Assembly: GCF_000348985.1 (NCBI RefSeq)
Contig: NC_035931.1
Span: 62,001 to 126,000 of the forward strand
Direction of reading: 5' to 3'
Origin: Huiozyma naganishii CBS 8797
Lineage: Eukaryota > Ascomycota > Saccharomycetes > Saccharomycetales > Saccharomycetaceae
Length of the DNA: 64,000 nucleotides
Positions 17,669-27,300 of this stretch are shown here, piece after piece. The position numbers and the translations under genes were made by a program. Position 1 is the stretch's first letter; the number at the start of each line of letters is the position of its first letter. The notes below the pieces were generated by a model. It saw only the letters and a program-made list of their open reading frames with translations, was not told where the DNA came from and did not search any database.

Positions 17669-18844
17669 ATGCAGCAAGTATCCTCCTCTGGGAACTTGAA
17701 GAGGGTTTTGTCCCCCGCTGCCCAGATGTCTGACAACGATGATTCCGATATCGTGGCCAACAAAAAAGGCACTTTGCCAATGATCCCTCCCACGTTTAAT
17801 CTGGACCGTCGAACGCGTACATTCAAGGAAAAGTATATTGACCCAAACGTCGGCCTTATTCTCCTCGTGGTCTCGTATTTTTTCAGCTCTTCGATGGTTG
17901 TGTCAACTAAAGTATTGGAAACGGACCCTGGATCGGAAACGAAGATTCAACCGCTGCAGATATTGGCAGTACGGATGTCGATCACGTACCTTGGCTGCCT
18001 CCTCTATATGTACATTAACCGGAACACGATACCAGATGTGCCCTTTGGTGAGCGTTCCGTGCGGAAGTGGCTGATTTTAAGAGGATGCATGGGGTTCTTC
18101 TCCGTGTTTGGGACGTACTTTTCTCTGATGTACCTGTCCATCAGCGACTCCACTCTGATTATGTTTCTTGAGCCCAGTTTAATAATCGTGATGGCGTGGT
18201 TGTTTCTCAATGAGAGAATCCAAAGGATGGAGATCGTGGGCTGTGTGGTTTCCCTCATTGGTGTCGTATTGATAGTGAGACCACCGTTCCTTTTTGGACC
18301 AGCGACTTTCGACCCTGACTCGGATCAATCTGTGGAGAGCCGTAACCCGCGGGAACGGTTGCTAGCGACGCTAGTGGCCGTTTGGGGCACCGTCGGTATG
18401 GGCAGTGTGTACATCATTATAAGGCACATTGGGGACCGAGCGCATGCGATCATGAACGTTAGTTATTTCTCTCTGGTGACCTTTGTTGTGTCTATTGTTG
18501 GGATCCTCGTGATCCCCTCGATGCGGTTCCAAATCCCTCATACGTGGAAGGAGTGGATACTTTTCGCTAACCTTGGGGTGTCCGGTTTCTACCATCAGTT
18601 TCTATTGACGTTGGGTATCCAACGGGAGCGTGCGGGGAGAGGCTCACTGATAACGTACACTTTGCTAGTGTACGCTCTGTTCTGGGATATTTTCTTGTAC
18701 CATCACTTCCCGCCGCTGTGGTCGTGGTGTGGGATGTTTCTGATTGTGGGGAGCACCGTGTACGTCGTGAAGATGAAGATGGATGATGCGGAACAGGACG
18801 GCACGGGGGAGGCCCTGGAGATGACCCGCATGACGAGCAGTTAG
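17669..18844 (+). CDS. DMT/EamA-family membrane transporter, copy 2 (YMR253C type)
   Basis: This 391-residue paralogue lies in tandem with the preceding gene. The two share long near-identical stretches (KEKYIDPNVGLILLVVSYFF, VRKWLILRGCMGFFSVFGTY, SLMYLSISDSTLIMFLEPS) and the same ten-helix plan, but differ in their hydrophilic ends. Copy 2 has a shorter N-terminus and no long acidic tail. S. cerevisiae has one gene here (YMR253C), so this is a lineage-specific tandem duplication. The start is the first ATG. Two substitutions in membrane segments (SFLSPS versus MFLEPS) may alter substrate, but this is speculation. Confidence 0.88.
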   Translation: MQQVSSSGNLKRVLSPAAQMSDNDDSDIVANKKGTLPMIPPTFNLDRRTRTFKEKYIDPNVGLILLVVSYFFSSSMVVSTKVLETDPGSETKIQPLQILAVRMSITYLGCLLYMYINRNTIPDVPFGERSVRKWLILRGCMGFFSVFGTYFSLMYLSISDSTLIMFLEPSLIIVMAWLFLNERIQRMEIVGCVVSLIGVVLIVRPPFLFGPATFDPDSDQSVESRNPRERLLATLVAVWGTVGMGSVYIIIRHIGDRAHAIMNVSYFSLVTFVVSIVGILVIPSMRFQIPHTWKEWILFANLGVSGFYHQFLLTLGIQRERAGRGSLITYTLLVYALFWDIFLYHHFPPLWSWCGMFLIVGSTVYVVKMKMDDAEQDGTGEALEMTRMTSS

Positions 18845-18989
18845 CGTGGTGGGTACGACCCCCCCCCCGTGGAACGTTCCCTCAGCGGTTAATAATAATG
18901 TAACATTAAAATACTTAAATAAATCTGGTGGACCACACCGAAGACGCTGGCCGGTTCTACTAGGGTTCTTATCCCAGGAGCGTGTGTCT

Positions 18990-19367
18990 ATGCGTTGGTT
19001 CCACTCGATCTTCTACAAGACTGTGCGCCCCGCAGTTGGGAAATGCGGGTCTGAGTCATCCAGTAGTCAGCCACTGGCGACGCATTACAAGCGGTGGTAC
19101 CAACTGCAACTGTCTGAGAAGCAGCAGTTCATCACGCGGTTTGTGCACAACTACAAGGTGCAGTACCCTCGATCGAAGACGAACGTTTCGCTGAGGGAAC
19201 TGTCGCATGGGATGGACCAATTCCAGGACTCCCCCAGCGTTTTCGGGATATTCTACGAGGACATCTGGCGGCGTGCATTGGAACAAGGGGGTCCACGCAC
19301 GGGGAGCCGGTTTGACCACCCGAGCTTCCTCAAGTTGCTCGTTGAGAGGCGGGAACCGCCCGATTGA
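18990..19367 (+). CDS. Small mitochondrial-type protein (YMR252C-like)
   Basis: The 125-residue product starts at the ATG at 18990; the frame upstream is open but begins only at a GTG. The N-terminus MRWFHSIFYKTVRPAVGKC is basic, amphipathic and acid-free, like a mitochondrial presequence. The body contains KRWYQLQLSEKQQFITRFVH and SVFGIFYEDIWRRALEQ. Position between the YMR253C-type genes and HOR7, and size near 134, match yeast YMR252C, a mitochondrial protein of unknown function. The assignment rests on synteny; no domain is recognised. Confidence 0.75.
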   Translation: MRWFHSIFYKTVRPAVGKCGSESSSSQPLATHYKRWYQLQLSEKQQFITRFVHNYKVQYPRSKTNVSLRELSHGMDQFQDSPSVFGIFYEDIWRRALEQGGPRTGSRFDHPSFLKLLVERREPPD

Positions 19368-19648
19368 GCAGGCAAAGTCTGGCTATTCTTCACACTATAT
19401 ATACAACTGCATAGGAGAAGTAAAATCGTATACGATGTTTATATAGGAGATGCGTGCATTAACACATACACACCCCTCTTCATCAGTACTAGTTGTAGTA
19501 GTTGTTGTGGTAGTTATTATTATTATTAATCCAATGATAGTATTTAAATAAGCTTCTCTCAGTCAAAGAAACCTGTATAAAAGATCGTTGGTTTTATATT
19601 ATATGTAGAACTATAAAAAATATGCTGATATTCCTGGCACACAAGATA

Positions 19649-19831
19649 TCATAGCAAGTAGGCCAACGCACCGGCGACGGCAGCACCGACGACACCGGCG
19701 TTGACGGCGTTGTTGGAGGCGGCGAAGGCGACGGCACCGTTCTTGGACTTGGTGCTGTTGGACTTGTTGTCGGCGGCGGCGACCAAGCCAGCCAGGCTGA
19801 CAGCAGAGACTAGGGCAGTAGAGAACTTCAT
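19649..19831 (-). CDS. HOR7: Hor7/Ddr2-type small stress protein
   Basis: This 60-residue protein matches yeast Hor7 (59) and its paralogue Ddr2, small secretory-pathway or membrane proteins strongly induced by osmotic and other stress; the molecular role is unknown to me. It has a signal-like N-terminus (MKFSTALVSAVSLAGLVAAA), a short Asn/Ser/Lys linker and a hydrophobic Ala/Gly-rich C-terminal segment (NAGVVGAAVAGALAYLL). Position next to GAD1 and the YMR252C-like gene favours HOR7. A TATA-like element (CATATAAA on the minus strand) lies about 100 bp upstream near 19931-19938, and CCCCT-type stress elements are scattered in the GC-rich promoter. Confidence 0.93.
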   Translation of the reverse strand: MKFSTALVSAVSLAGLVAAADNKSNSTKSKNGAVAFAASNNAVNAGVVGAAVAGALAYLL

Positions 19832-20324
19832 ATTTGTGTGTGTGTGTAGTTTGTTGGCTTAACGGCTTTCTTGAATTCAAACAGGAGAGAACTGTACCCC
19901 CCCTGCCACGGGATGCCTCCAGCCTTCCCTTTTATATGCCAGTTTTCCGCCTGCACAGTCACACGGTACCATCCCTCGGTCTCTGCCCCTCGAGCCTCGA
20001 GGACGCGGTGCTGAGGCGCGGGCGGCGGGGCGGTTTCCCGAACGGGCAAAGATGGCAACACAAAAAAACCCGCTTTCCCAATCCGGCCGCCGGTTTCCCT
20101 TTTGGGCCGCGAGAGAGGGCTTGGCAAAGCGGTTTTCCTGTGTTGCCGGTTTCCGCTTTGGGACGCGGCCTCGAGGCGATGACGGAGGGCGTGGTGTGAG
20201 GGGGTGGGTACTTGGTGCTGTATGTAGAAGATAGAGACTGGGACTGGGCGATCCTGGGAGATTCGCACGCAAAAGGGGGGAGTGTGGGGGGGATGAGGGG
20301 GCTGGGAGGCCGGGAGGGGGCCCC
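19832..20324. promoter_or_regulatory. HOR7 promoter with large imperfect inverted repeat
   Basis: The 493-bp gap between HOR7 and the GAD1 stop is strongly GC-rich. It holds an imperfect inverted repeat from CCTCGAGG at 19995-20002 to CCTCGAGG at 20169-20176. Inside, GGCAACACA (20054-20062) pairs with TGTGTTGCC (20139-20147). CCGCTTTCCCAA (20070-20081) pairs with TTGGCAAAGCGG (20121-20132) with one mismatch. Short open frames in this stretch look like composition artefacts. Confidence 0.7.
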
Positions 20325-22121
20325 TCAACAGGTGCCCCTGTAGTTTCTTGAGGTGCGCTCTGCGAGGTGTGCACGTTTCTCTCTTGCACGTGCAGCGGCC
20401 TCGGCGTTCTCGGCGTCCTCGTCGTCCGAGGCGGCGGCGTCTGGGCCGCCAGGGGACGCCAGCGTGAGCAACATCTCGTAGATGAACGCGCGGCGCTCCT
20501 CCTCGGTCTGCTCGGCGGCTAGGTGGCGGAGCACCTTTTCGTAGGAGCGCACTAGCCGCGCGATGACGGTCTCGATGTCGAACAGCAGCAGCTGGGCGAG
20601 GTCCAGCTGCATCTCGGACCGGAACACGACCCGGAGCACCTCCCACTTCTCGGAACCGTCGGTGGATCGCGGTAGCGGGTAGTTCGGGATGATCCACCCG
20701 CGGGTGCGCAACATACTCGACACAATCACCTGCGGAATGTCAGGGTACTTCTCTTGGAATTTCCGGGATAACTTGAAGGCAACGAGCGGGATCCCCGCTT
20801 TGAAGGCATCGAATTGGGAGATGTACTCGTTCACGTTCTGCGGGACGCCGCCGTCCGCGATCCTCTCGTGCACGGAACTGACGATCTCGATGCTGTCCCG
20901 CAACTTCTCGCTCTTCAACAGCGCGTACGAGAACGCCCGCGCGACGAAAAGCGATTTCCTGAACCGTTCCCGGAACCCGGTGAACCCGAGTGACATGAAG
21001 TTGAAGTACTGGTGCACCACTTGGAACCCGGGCCTCGAGAAGTTCAGCCCAAAGGTCTCCTCTACACCACCAAGGTACTTCAACCGGAACCGCAGCTCCG
21101 CGGGGAGCAAAGATTCGTCCCGCCAAAGGACCCACCCTAGACCGGGCGTCGTTAACCCGAACTTGTGGCTGCTCGTGTTGATGCTCAGCACACGCGGGTT
21201 GTTGAAGCACCACTGGTCCAGCCCGTTCAGCTTGCTTAGGTGTTCCGCATCGTAGCCGAAGGGCAGGATAAACCCGCCAGAGGCACCGTCGACGTGGATC
21301 GGGATCTCCAGGTTCCCCCACTGCGGGTTCCGGGACTCGATCTCCTCCAAAGTCCGGCATATCTCAGAGATGTCCTCCAGGTGGCCCGTGTACGTGGTCC
21401 CCATGATCACGAAAAGTCCGATGGTGTTCTCGTCGACGTACTCGTGCAGAAGCTTCGGGTCCATGCAGAAATGCGTAGCTGCGCTCACGGGGACCAGTCT
21501 GCATTCGACGTCGAAGTACCGCGCGAACTTCTCCAGAGCGACCTGGCACGCGGAAGACATGATAATGTTGGGTTTGGAACAGTCGCGGCCCTGCGCCCTC
21601 ATCTTGTGCTCCCACCGTTTCTTCATCGTGAGCCCTCCCAACATCACTGCCTCGGAGGACCCCGTCGTGCTGCACCCTATAGGGGTGTCCCCCTTCGAGC
21701 AGCACCACAGCTGGGCAAGGATCGAGACACACCGCTGCGTCAATTCGATCAGCTGCGGGTACTCGTCGTTGTCAGCGAGGTTCTTGTTGATGTTTTCCAT
21801 CACTAGCTTCTTCGCGATGTCTGTGGTCGCCGTGTTGACGAAACTCGCCAAGTTCAAGTGCGGGTTCCCGTCCAGCGTCAGCTCGTTGTGGATCAAACTG
21901 TACGCAACGTCCTCCTTGATTCCGTGCTCCGGGATAGTGTACCGCTGGCCGAGCTGCTTCGTCTCCTGGATCGAAGTAGACGTCGGGGTTGTCTTGTCAT
22001 TGGTGAGTGTTTGAAACTGCGTCGAGAGAAGCTTCGTCTCAGGGAGCTCCAGCTCCGCAGTCTTGGATCTGTGCACAAGCAGCCGCGGGTTACGGTATTT
22101 CTCAGAGTGTTTGTGAAGCAT
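20325..22121 (-). CDS. GAD1: Glutamate decarboxylase
   Basis: Gad1 converts glutamate to 4-aminobutyrate with release of CO2; in yeast it feeds the GABA shunt and supports oxidative-stress tolerance. The 598-residue product is a PLP-dependent group II decarboxylase. The cofactor lysine is Lys320 in NTSSHKFGL. HNELTLDGNPHLNLASFVNT, CATTGSSEA-type sequence (CSTTGSSEAVMLGG) and the C-terminal TSRNYRGTC match yeast Gad1 closely. The longest open frame begins at a GTG; the ATG at 22121 gives MLHKHSEK, parallel to yeast MLHRHG. The upstream neighbour is SPE2, which is on chromosome XV in S. cerevisiae. Confidence 0.97.
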   Translation of the reverse strand: MLHKHSEKYRNPRLLVHRSKTAELELPETKLLSTQFQTLTNDKTTPTSTSIQETKQLGQRYTIPEHGIKEDVAYSLIHNELTLDGNPHLNLASFVNTATTDIAKKLVMENINKNLADNDEYPQLIELTQRCVSILAQLWCCSKGDTPIGCSTTGSSEAVMLGGLTMKKRWEHKMRAQGRDCSKPNIIMSSACQVALEKFARYFDVECRLVPVSAATHFCMDPKLLHEYVDENTIGLFVIMGTTYTGHLEDISEICRTLEEIESRNPQWGNLEIPIHVDGASGGFILPFGYDAEHLSKLNGLDQWCFNNPRVLSINTSSHKFGLTTPGLGWVLWRDESLLPAELRFRLKYLGGVEETFGLNFSRPGFQVVHQYFNFMSLGFTGFRERFRKSLFVARAFSYALLKSEKLRDSIEIVSSVHERIADGGVPQNVNEYISQFDAFKAGIPLVAFKLSRKFQEKYPDIPQVIVSSMLRTRGWIIPNYPLPRSTDGSEKWEVLRVVFRSEMQLDLAQLLLFDIETVIARLVRSYEKVLRHLAAEQTEEERRAFIYEMLLTLASPGGPDAAASDDEDAENAEAAARAREKRAHLAERTSRNYRGTC

Positions 22122-22310
22122 CGTGATCGGTTCTCTCACCTTGAACCTTTAGCGGAATGAACTGTTAAGGGGAGAAGAGGATTTATATATAATTATCCAG
22201 TATGTATCCCCCTATATATATATATACGTACGTATGTACAGAGATGCAGGTTAAAGGGAGCTGGCAAGACGAGCAGCGATGTTCAGGGGAGTGTTGTCTT
22301 CCCCTACTGT
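22122..22310. promoter_or_regulatory. GAD1 upstream region with TA-rich TATA tract
   Basis: The short space between the SPE2 stop and the GAD1 start contains two TA runs (near 22182-22190 and 22213-22224). Either could act as the TATA element for GAD1, which reads leftward. Confidence 0.45.
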
Positions 22311-23540
22311 TCACTTTCTTTCGAACCTGATGTAGAGTAATTGGTAGTCCTCCAGGTCGTAAATGATGCGTTCTTTCTTCTCGTACAGTCGCGACTTTGA
22401 GGCAAACTGTTGCAGGCTATCGAAGTTCTTGTTCCCTGCAGATTTGGCAAAGAACGTGAGACAGAATTCCCTCGGACGGAACACGTTCAGTACTTTGCGC
22501 AGCACGTCGACGTTATCCTGTCTGTCGTTGGATATCTCGCTCACAGGCACGTTGCTCTCGAAAGAGGCGTACGACCACCCTTTCTCCGGGGTGACGTGCA
22601 GTGTATAGTAGTAGTGGTTATCGACAATCATGTTAGAGGAGTACCCGCAAGGTGAGAATGCAAACGCGTCGTGGTGGAATTCCGCGTCCCTGGAGTTCGC
22701 ACTCGCAGTGTTGTACACGTTGTCGAGCCCCGTCTTCCGCGTCATGCTGTACCCGAGGAGGTGGCCGTCGTCGTCAGCGTCGTCGTTGGTCCTCTCCTGC
22801 GGTTGCCCCAGAGGCTGTGGCTCCGCAGAGACTTGCCGGTGGGACACGAACTGCTCTGTGCATTCAGGGTCCAGTCCGGTCATAAGGATCTCGAACGTCT
22901 CGTCCTCGACTGCGGGTGACTCTTCTACCGCTGCCACTTGCTCATCTTGTTCCTTGGTGTCTGTGACGTACAGGTTCCAATGTTTCCTATCATCGAACCT
23001 GCCCACGACGTAACTTTTCCCGGAACAGAAGAACGCATTCAAGTAGTCCACTTCGTCCCCCCAGTTCCTGTGGATCGATTTCTGCTTCGAGGGGAACATG
23101 AACGCCCTTCTCGAGTAAAACACTTTGAAAGGTTCGAATTTGCCCTCCTCTTCGTTCCGGAAGTCCCACCCGAGCAACTCGTGCAAGATCTCAAACAGAC
23201 GGGGCAAACAGAACAGTGTCGTCGTCGTCCCACACGTCTTGAGCGTCATTCTATGCGGGTATATAAACATTGAGGACTCGCTGAGCAGAAACGCGTCCAT
23301 CTCCGGTGTCGACTTGATGGAGAGCACCTCGCACTTGACCAATTGCAAGATAGACACCCATGTCTCCACGGGGACGTCCCGCAAGGTCTTCCCCTCGCCG
23401 GGCACCTTCCCCACATGTGGGAAAAACCAAATCTCCAGTAGCTTCTCGGGACCCTCAAAGGCCTCTGTCGAGTCCAGCGTCGCGGACAACTGGTGGTCGA
23501 TATAAGAATGGTTCGTCAACTCTGTAATGGATATCGTCAT
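22311..23540 (-). CDS. SPE2: S-adenosylmethionine decarboxylase proenzyme
   Basis: Spe2 makes decarboxylated S-adenosylmethionine, the aminopropyl donor for spermidine and spermine. The enzyme cleaves itself to create a pyruvoyl group: the site is LLSESS at residues 85-90, with cleavage expected between Glu88 and Ser89. The 409-residue product has the expected IWFFPH, TCGTTTTLFCL, FYSRR and HVTPEKGWSYASFE motifs. The true start is the ATG at 23540 (MTISITELTNHSYIDH, like yeast MTVTIKELTNHNYIDH); the longer frame begins with a TTG. In S. cerevisiae SPE2 is YOL052C, adjacent to DDR2, the paralogue of HOR7, which supports ancestral linkage to this region. Confidence 0.97.
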   Translation of the reverse strand: MTISITELTNHSYIDHQLSATLDSTEAFEGPEKLLEIWFFPHVGKVPGEGKTLRDVPVETWVSILQLVKCEVLSIKSTPEMDAFLLSESSMFIYPHRMTLKTCGTTTTLFCLPRLFEILHELLGWDFRNEEEGKFEPFKVFYSRRAFMFPSKQKSIHRNWGDEVDYLNAFFCSGKSYVVGRFDDRKHWNLYVTDTKEQDEQVAAVEESPAVEDETFEILMTGLDPECTEQFVSHRQVSAEPQPLGQPQERTNDDADDDGHLLGYSMTRKTGLDNVYNTASANSRDAEFHHDAFAFSPCGYSSNMIVDNHYYYTLHVTPEKGWSYASFESNVPVSEISNDRQDNVDVLRKVLNVFRPREFCLTFFAKSAGNKNFDSLQQFASKSRLYEKKERIIYDLEDYQLLYIRFERK

Positions 23541-24359
23541 ATAAAATGGGGAAAGAATTGGCACAAACTACAATAAAAGATGGGCCCGCGTAAATGTGAA
23601 ATGTGCGCAGCGATCTTCTACCAGTCCCCAACTAGCACAACTTAGAAGTCAATGTCCCTAATATACTTCTGACCGGTCACCCACCGAAAGAGAAAAAATG
23701 AAAGAAAAAGGGAAAAAAAGAGTGTACCGTTCCTGTAACACAGACTGCTCTTACAAATATCAAACCAATCCCTCAAAAGTCCCTTTCAACTTCACCAAAC
23801 TCTAAAAGTGTTGCACATCGCATCGATGCGTTCGATCTTTTGATGCTGCTTTTTTTTCTATCCAAAAAATTTTTCAGTAAAAAAAATACTCAGTGCCAGT
23901 GGTGTCTGCAGTGTGCAGTGCAGTGCAGTGCAGTGCAGTACGTTGCAGACCTTGCTGCTGTTGTAGTCTACACGTATATAGATACTGATATATACTGCAT
24001 ACTTTTGCTTTTGTATGAATATACATTCGATTAGGTAAAGATATTTCAGAGATGTGGTGTCTGGGTGTGTTTTCTTGAATTGAAGGTAGCGTTTAGCGGA
24101 GGGAAGACTCACTACGTAGTAGCAGTACGGTATGTTTCCTAGTCATCACAGAGTGTAGAAGGATAGGACGGAGTCGTTGACTCTCGCTAGTTATCTCTAG
24201 CCTCACACTGTCAAACGCAGAAGTCGCCGTGAATATGTAAAAAAAAAGATTAACTATTAGCGAAACGAACGACGAAGGACTGACACCTTTTAATGGTTTT
24301 ATAATGGGAGTAGTGCGACAAGCTGATACTATTTGCCGCCATACACTCGGTGCATAACA
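23541..24359. other. Divergent promoter region, SPE2 and LTN1
   Basis: This 819-bp region has A/T-rich tracts, a GTGCA pentanucleotide run at about 23913-23938, and a 70-nt imperfect hairpin-like segment at 24152-24209 (AGTGT/ACACT outer pair, GAGTC-GTT-GACTC inner stem). No tRNA, no protein gene and no mobile element is evident. Confidence 0.5.
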
Positions 24360-27300
24360 ATGTCGCTAACCGGGATCAACACCTTTGAACAGTTTGGGGT
24401 CGCAGACTTTGGGCTAGGGAGCAATGGCGCCAAGATAACCCTCAACTATTTTGACGGGTGGCCAGAGGCCTCTCTGCTGGATTCCCTTGGGGCCGCTCAA
24501 TTGAAGCTGATGTTCAAGTCTCTGAGTAAACGAGACGAGAAGACTAAGGAGAAGGCGTTGGTGGAGCTGCTCAGGTTTGTGCAGGGCGGTGCAGAGTGTA
24601 CGGACTCTCTGGACGACATCTTCTTCATCTGTTGGTCGCAACTTTACGCGAAATGTACAGTCAACGAGTCGAAGTTAATACGGGCGCAGGGCCACCATAT
24701 CACCATTTTGCTGATAGATTTGTTCAAGAAGAAGATGGCTCCCTTCTTGAAGGATTTGATCCCGCTCGTTTTGCTAGGGTGTATCGACGCGGACACATAC
24801 GTAAGCAAGACTTGCTGTTCAGAACTCAGAGACTGCTTCAACAACGACCCGCAAAAGATAGACGCCCTGTGGATTTTGTTCCATGAACAGATTTTGAACC
24901 TAGTGCGCCATATTGTCACGATCGAGTCCCCAGACACGCTTCTTGACGAGAGGTACGTCACACGGGAAGAGGCAGAGTTCAACTACAATAGGCTCGCGTT
25001 TGGAGCAGTTCAGTTGCTGATAAACCTGCTCGGCAATAACCCCGATTCATTCGGCCAGTACAGGGAACAGTACCAACTGCTGCTTAACGACGATAACCTG
25101 TGGAAGTGCTTCAACTTGAAAACTACGTACAATTCAAAGCTGTTTGAGGCTATATTGAAACTGATAGCAGTTCTATACGAAATGGGTTACCTGAGAAAGA
25201 ACAAAGAGATATTGAAACTAGCAGTTCGGAGATTATTTAAGGCAATGACAGCAATCAACTCCAAAAATAGCATTAAATTTGCCCCCATCGTCCCCCCGAT
25301 ATTAAATATCTTGACGCTGCTGGATACCTACAAGGAGGGGAGAATTTGGATGTACGACAAAAACTCCAAGGATAAACTGATCAGTCTGATCTCCGTATCA
25401 TACTCAACCGCCTCGCTCGGATTCTTCACGGCAATGTGCAACCTGTACCAGCAGACGTCGATCCATCAGCTACTAGATTATGAGGTGGAATGGCTGCCCC
25501 TGTGGCAAAAGAGTCTGAAGACTTTGAATGCAAAACCGTTCCTTGGAAGAAACGGGCTGGAGATCCTCGAGGAGTTCTGGAACAACTACCTCAAGTTCTT
25601 GGCGGATTCCGGAGATGACGACATCAAAAGTATCATTCAAAATGATATGTTGAAAACGGCGGAAAGTTCGGTCCGTTTGAAACAATCGAAAGTGCTAACC
25701 TTGTTGTTCGCTGCGCATCTGACCCCCAACAGACTAGTCACCTGCATCGAGGAATGTTGCAGCTTGAAAAACTTTTCTTCGAAAAATTTCGAAAATTACA
25801 TCACACTGTTAGCTAGCATTCCAAACAACGAAAACGTTCTGGTCACATTGGCCCAATGGTCGTACGATACCATATCTAGTGGCTCCCCCGCCGTAGTGGA
25901 AAACCAACCTCATTTTTTTTCGCTTTTCTCCTTCTTCTTGAACACGGGCGCACCATGTCTCGCTGAAGAGATTTCCAAATTTGTTTACGAGATCCCGGTC
26001 CTAGTAAAGGACTCCTCGTATGGCAAGTTTGCAGACTGCATCATTCTCTACTCAAATTCATCCTTTGTTGGAATGAACGATAAGTGGAAGGAATCGATAA
26101 CAGATTTTTTCACCTGTGCATTTTCCATCAAAGTCCCAAACGAGAAAATTATAGACACTTTGAACAGACTCAACCCTGACGTTTTGAAACAGCTTTTGGA
26201 ATTTCCTGATGCTGGAGAGATAAACGCATTTATCACGAGCTACATCGAAACGTATGCTTTCAACGATGGCGGCGCACTCTTGAGCTCACCACTGGTTTTT
26301 AAAAACAATATCTCGCTGCTGTATGAAAGTGCCGTTGCAAACTCGCGATTTGACTTGTTCTGTGAGAAGATGGGTGATTTGAAGGAGGGTGTCAAATTCG
26401 AACTGTTTGAGAAAACTGATTTCCTGCATAAGGCTATATTCGTCGCATCAGAGTCCTTGGTTGATTCTTTGTTTGTCACGGCTATATCCTTGGCCAGAGA
26501 GCATACGTCTATCGCAAATAAGCTGGCCAACACAATAATCGATTACGTCGAAACTTCAAAAGATGCCACCAAACATATGGAAAGACTATTACGCTACACC
26601 AGTGATCTCATTTCTACGAACATTGACGTTTTACCAATCTTCATACCTTTGAACCTAGAGACCAAGTTTTATACAAAAGTGCCGAAATTGGACTACAGGG
26701 TTTCCCTATCCAACAGTTTCGGTATCAACTCACATTTATTAAACGGTTCCACCTCTTCCATGGACTTGGCGCTTATTAAAAGGTTCCTGAAATACTCTCT
26801 GTTTTTGGATAGCCTAGTCACCAAACTGCCATCATACCTAGATTCACATGTCATAATGGGTCTAACGCTGCTATCTGAATTGGCAATCGATTACAACTAC
26901 CTATCTGACGATCCCTGTCAGGAGTTTTTCAATTTGAAACACACCTTATTCAATAATATCGACGAGTTCAAGTTATCCTTTCACAAGATCATCGAGACCT
27001 TGGTTGGTACCCCGCCGGAGAACTTGAACACTTTGATCCAAGTCCTATTTACAGGAGCACACCCGGTTATTGTCTATTACAAGTCTCGGATTTTGTATAG
27101 GATATTGATAAATGAGGTCGATAGTATCTCCAAGAAAACGCTAATTGAATTGACCCCACTGCTCGAAAAATTCATCACTGGCGTAGTCAGGGACGAAAAA
27201 TCTGATGATAAATCTTATCTGAACTCTGCCATCTTGTTATCCGTTCTCACCAAGCTGAACACGGACCAATCTATGGTTAAACTAAGAACTCTTTTGGCAT

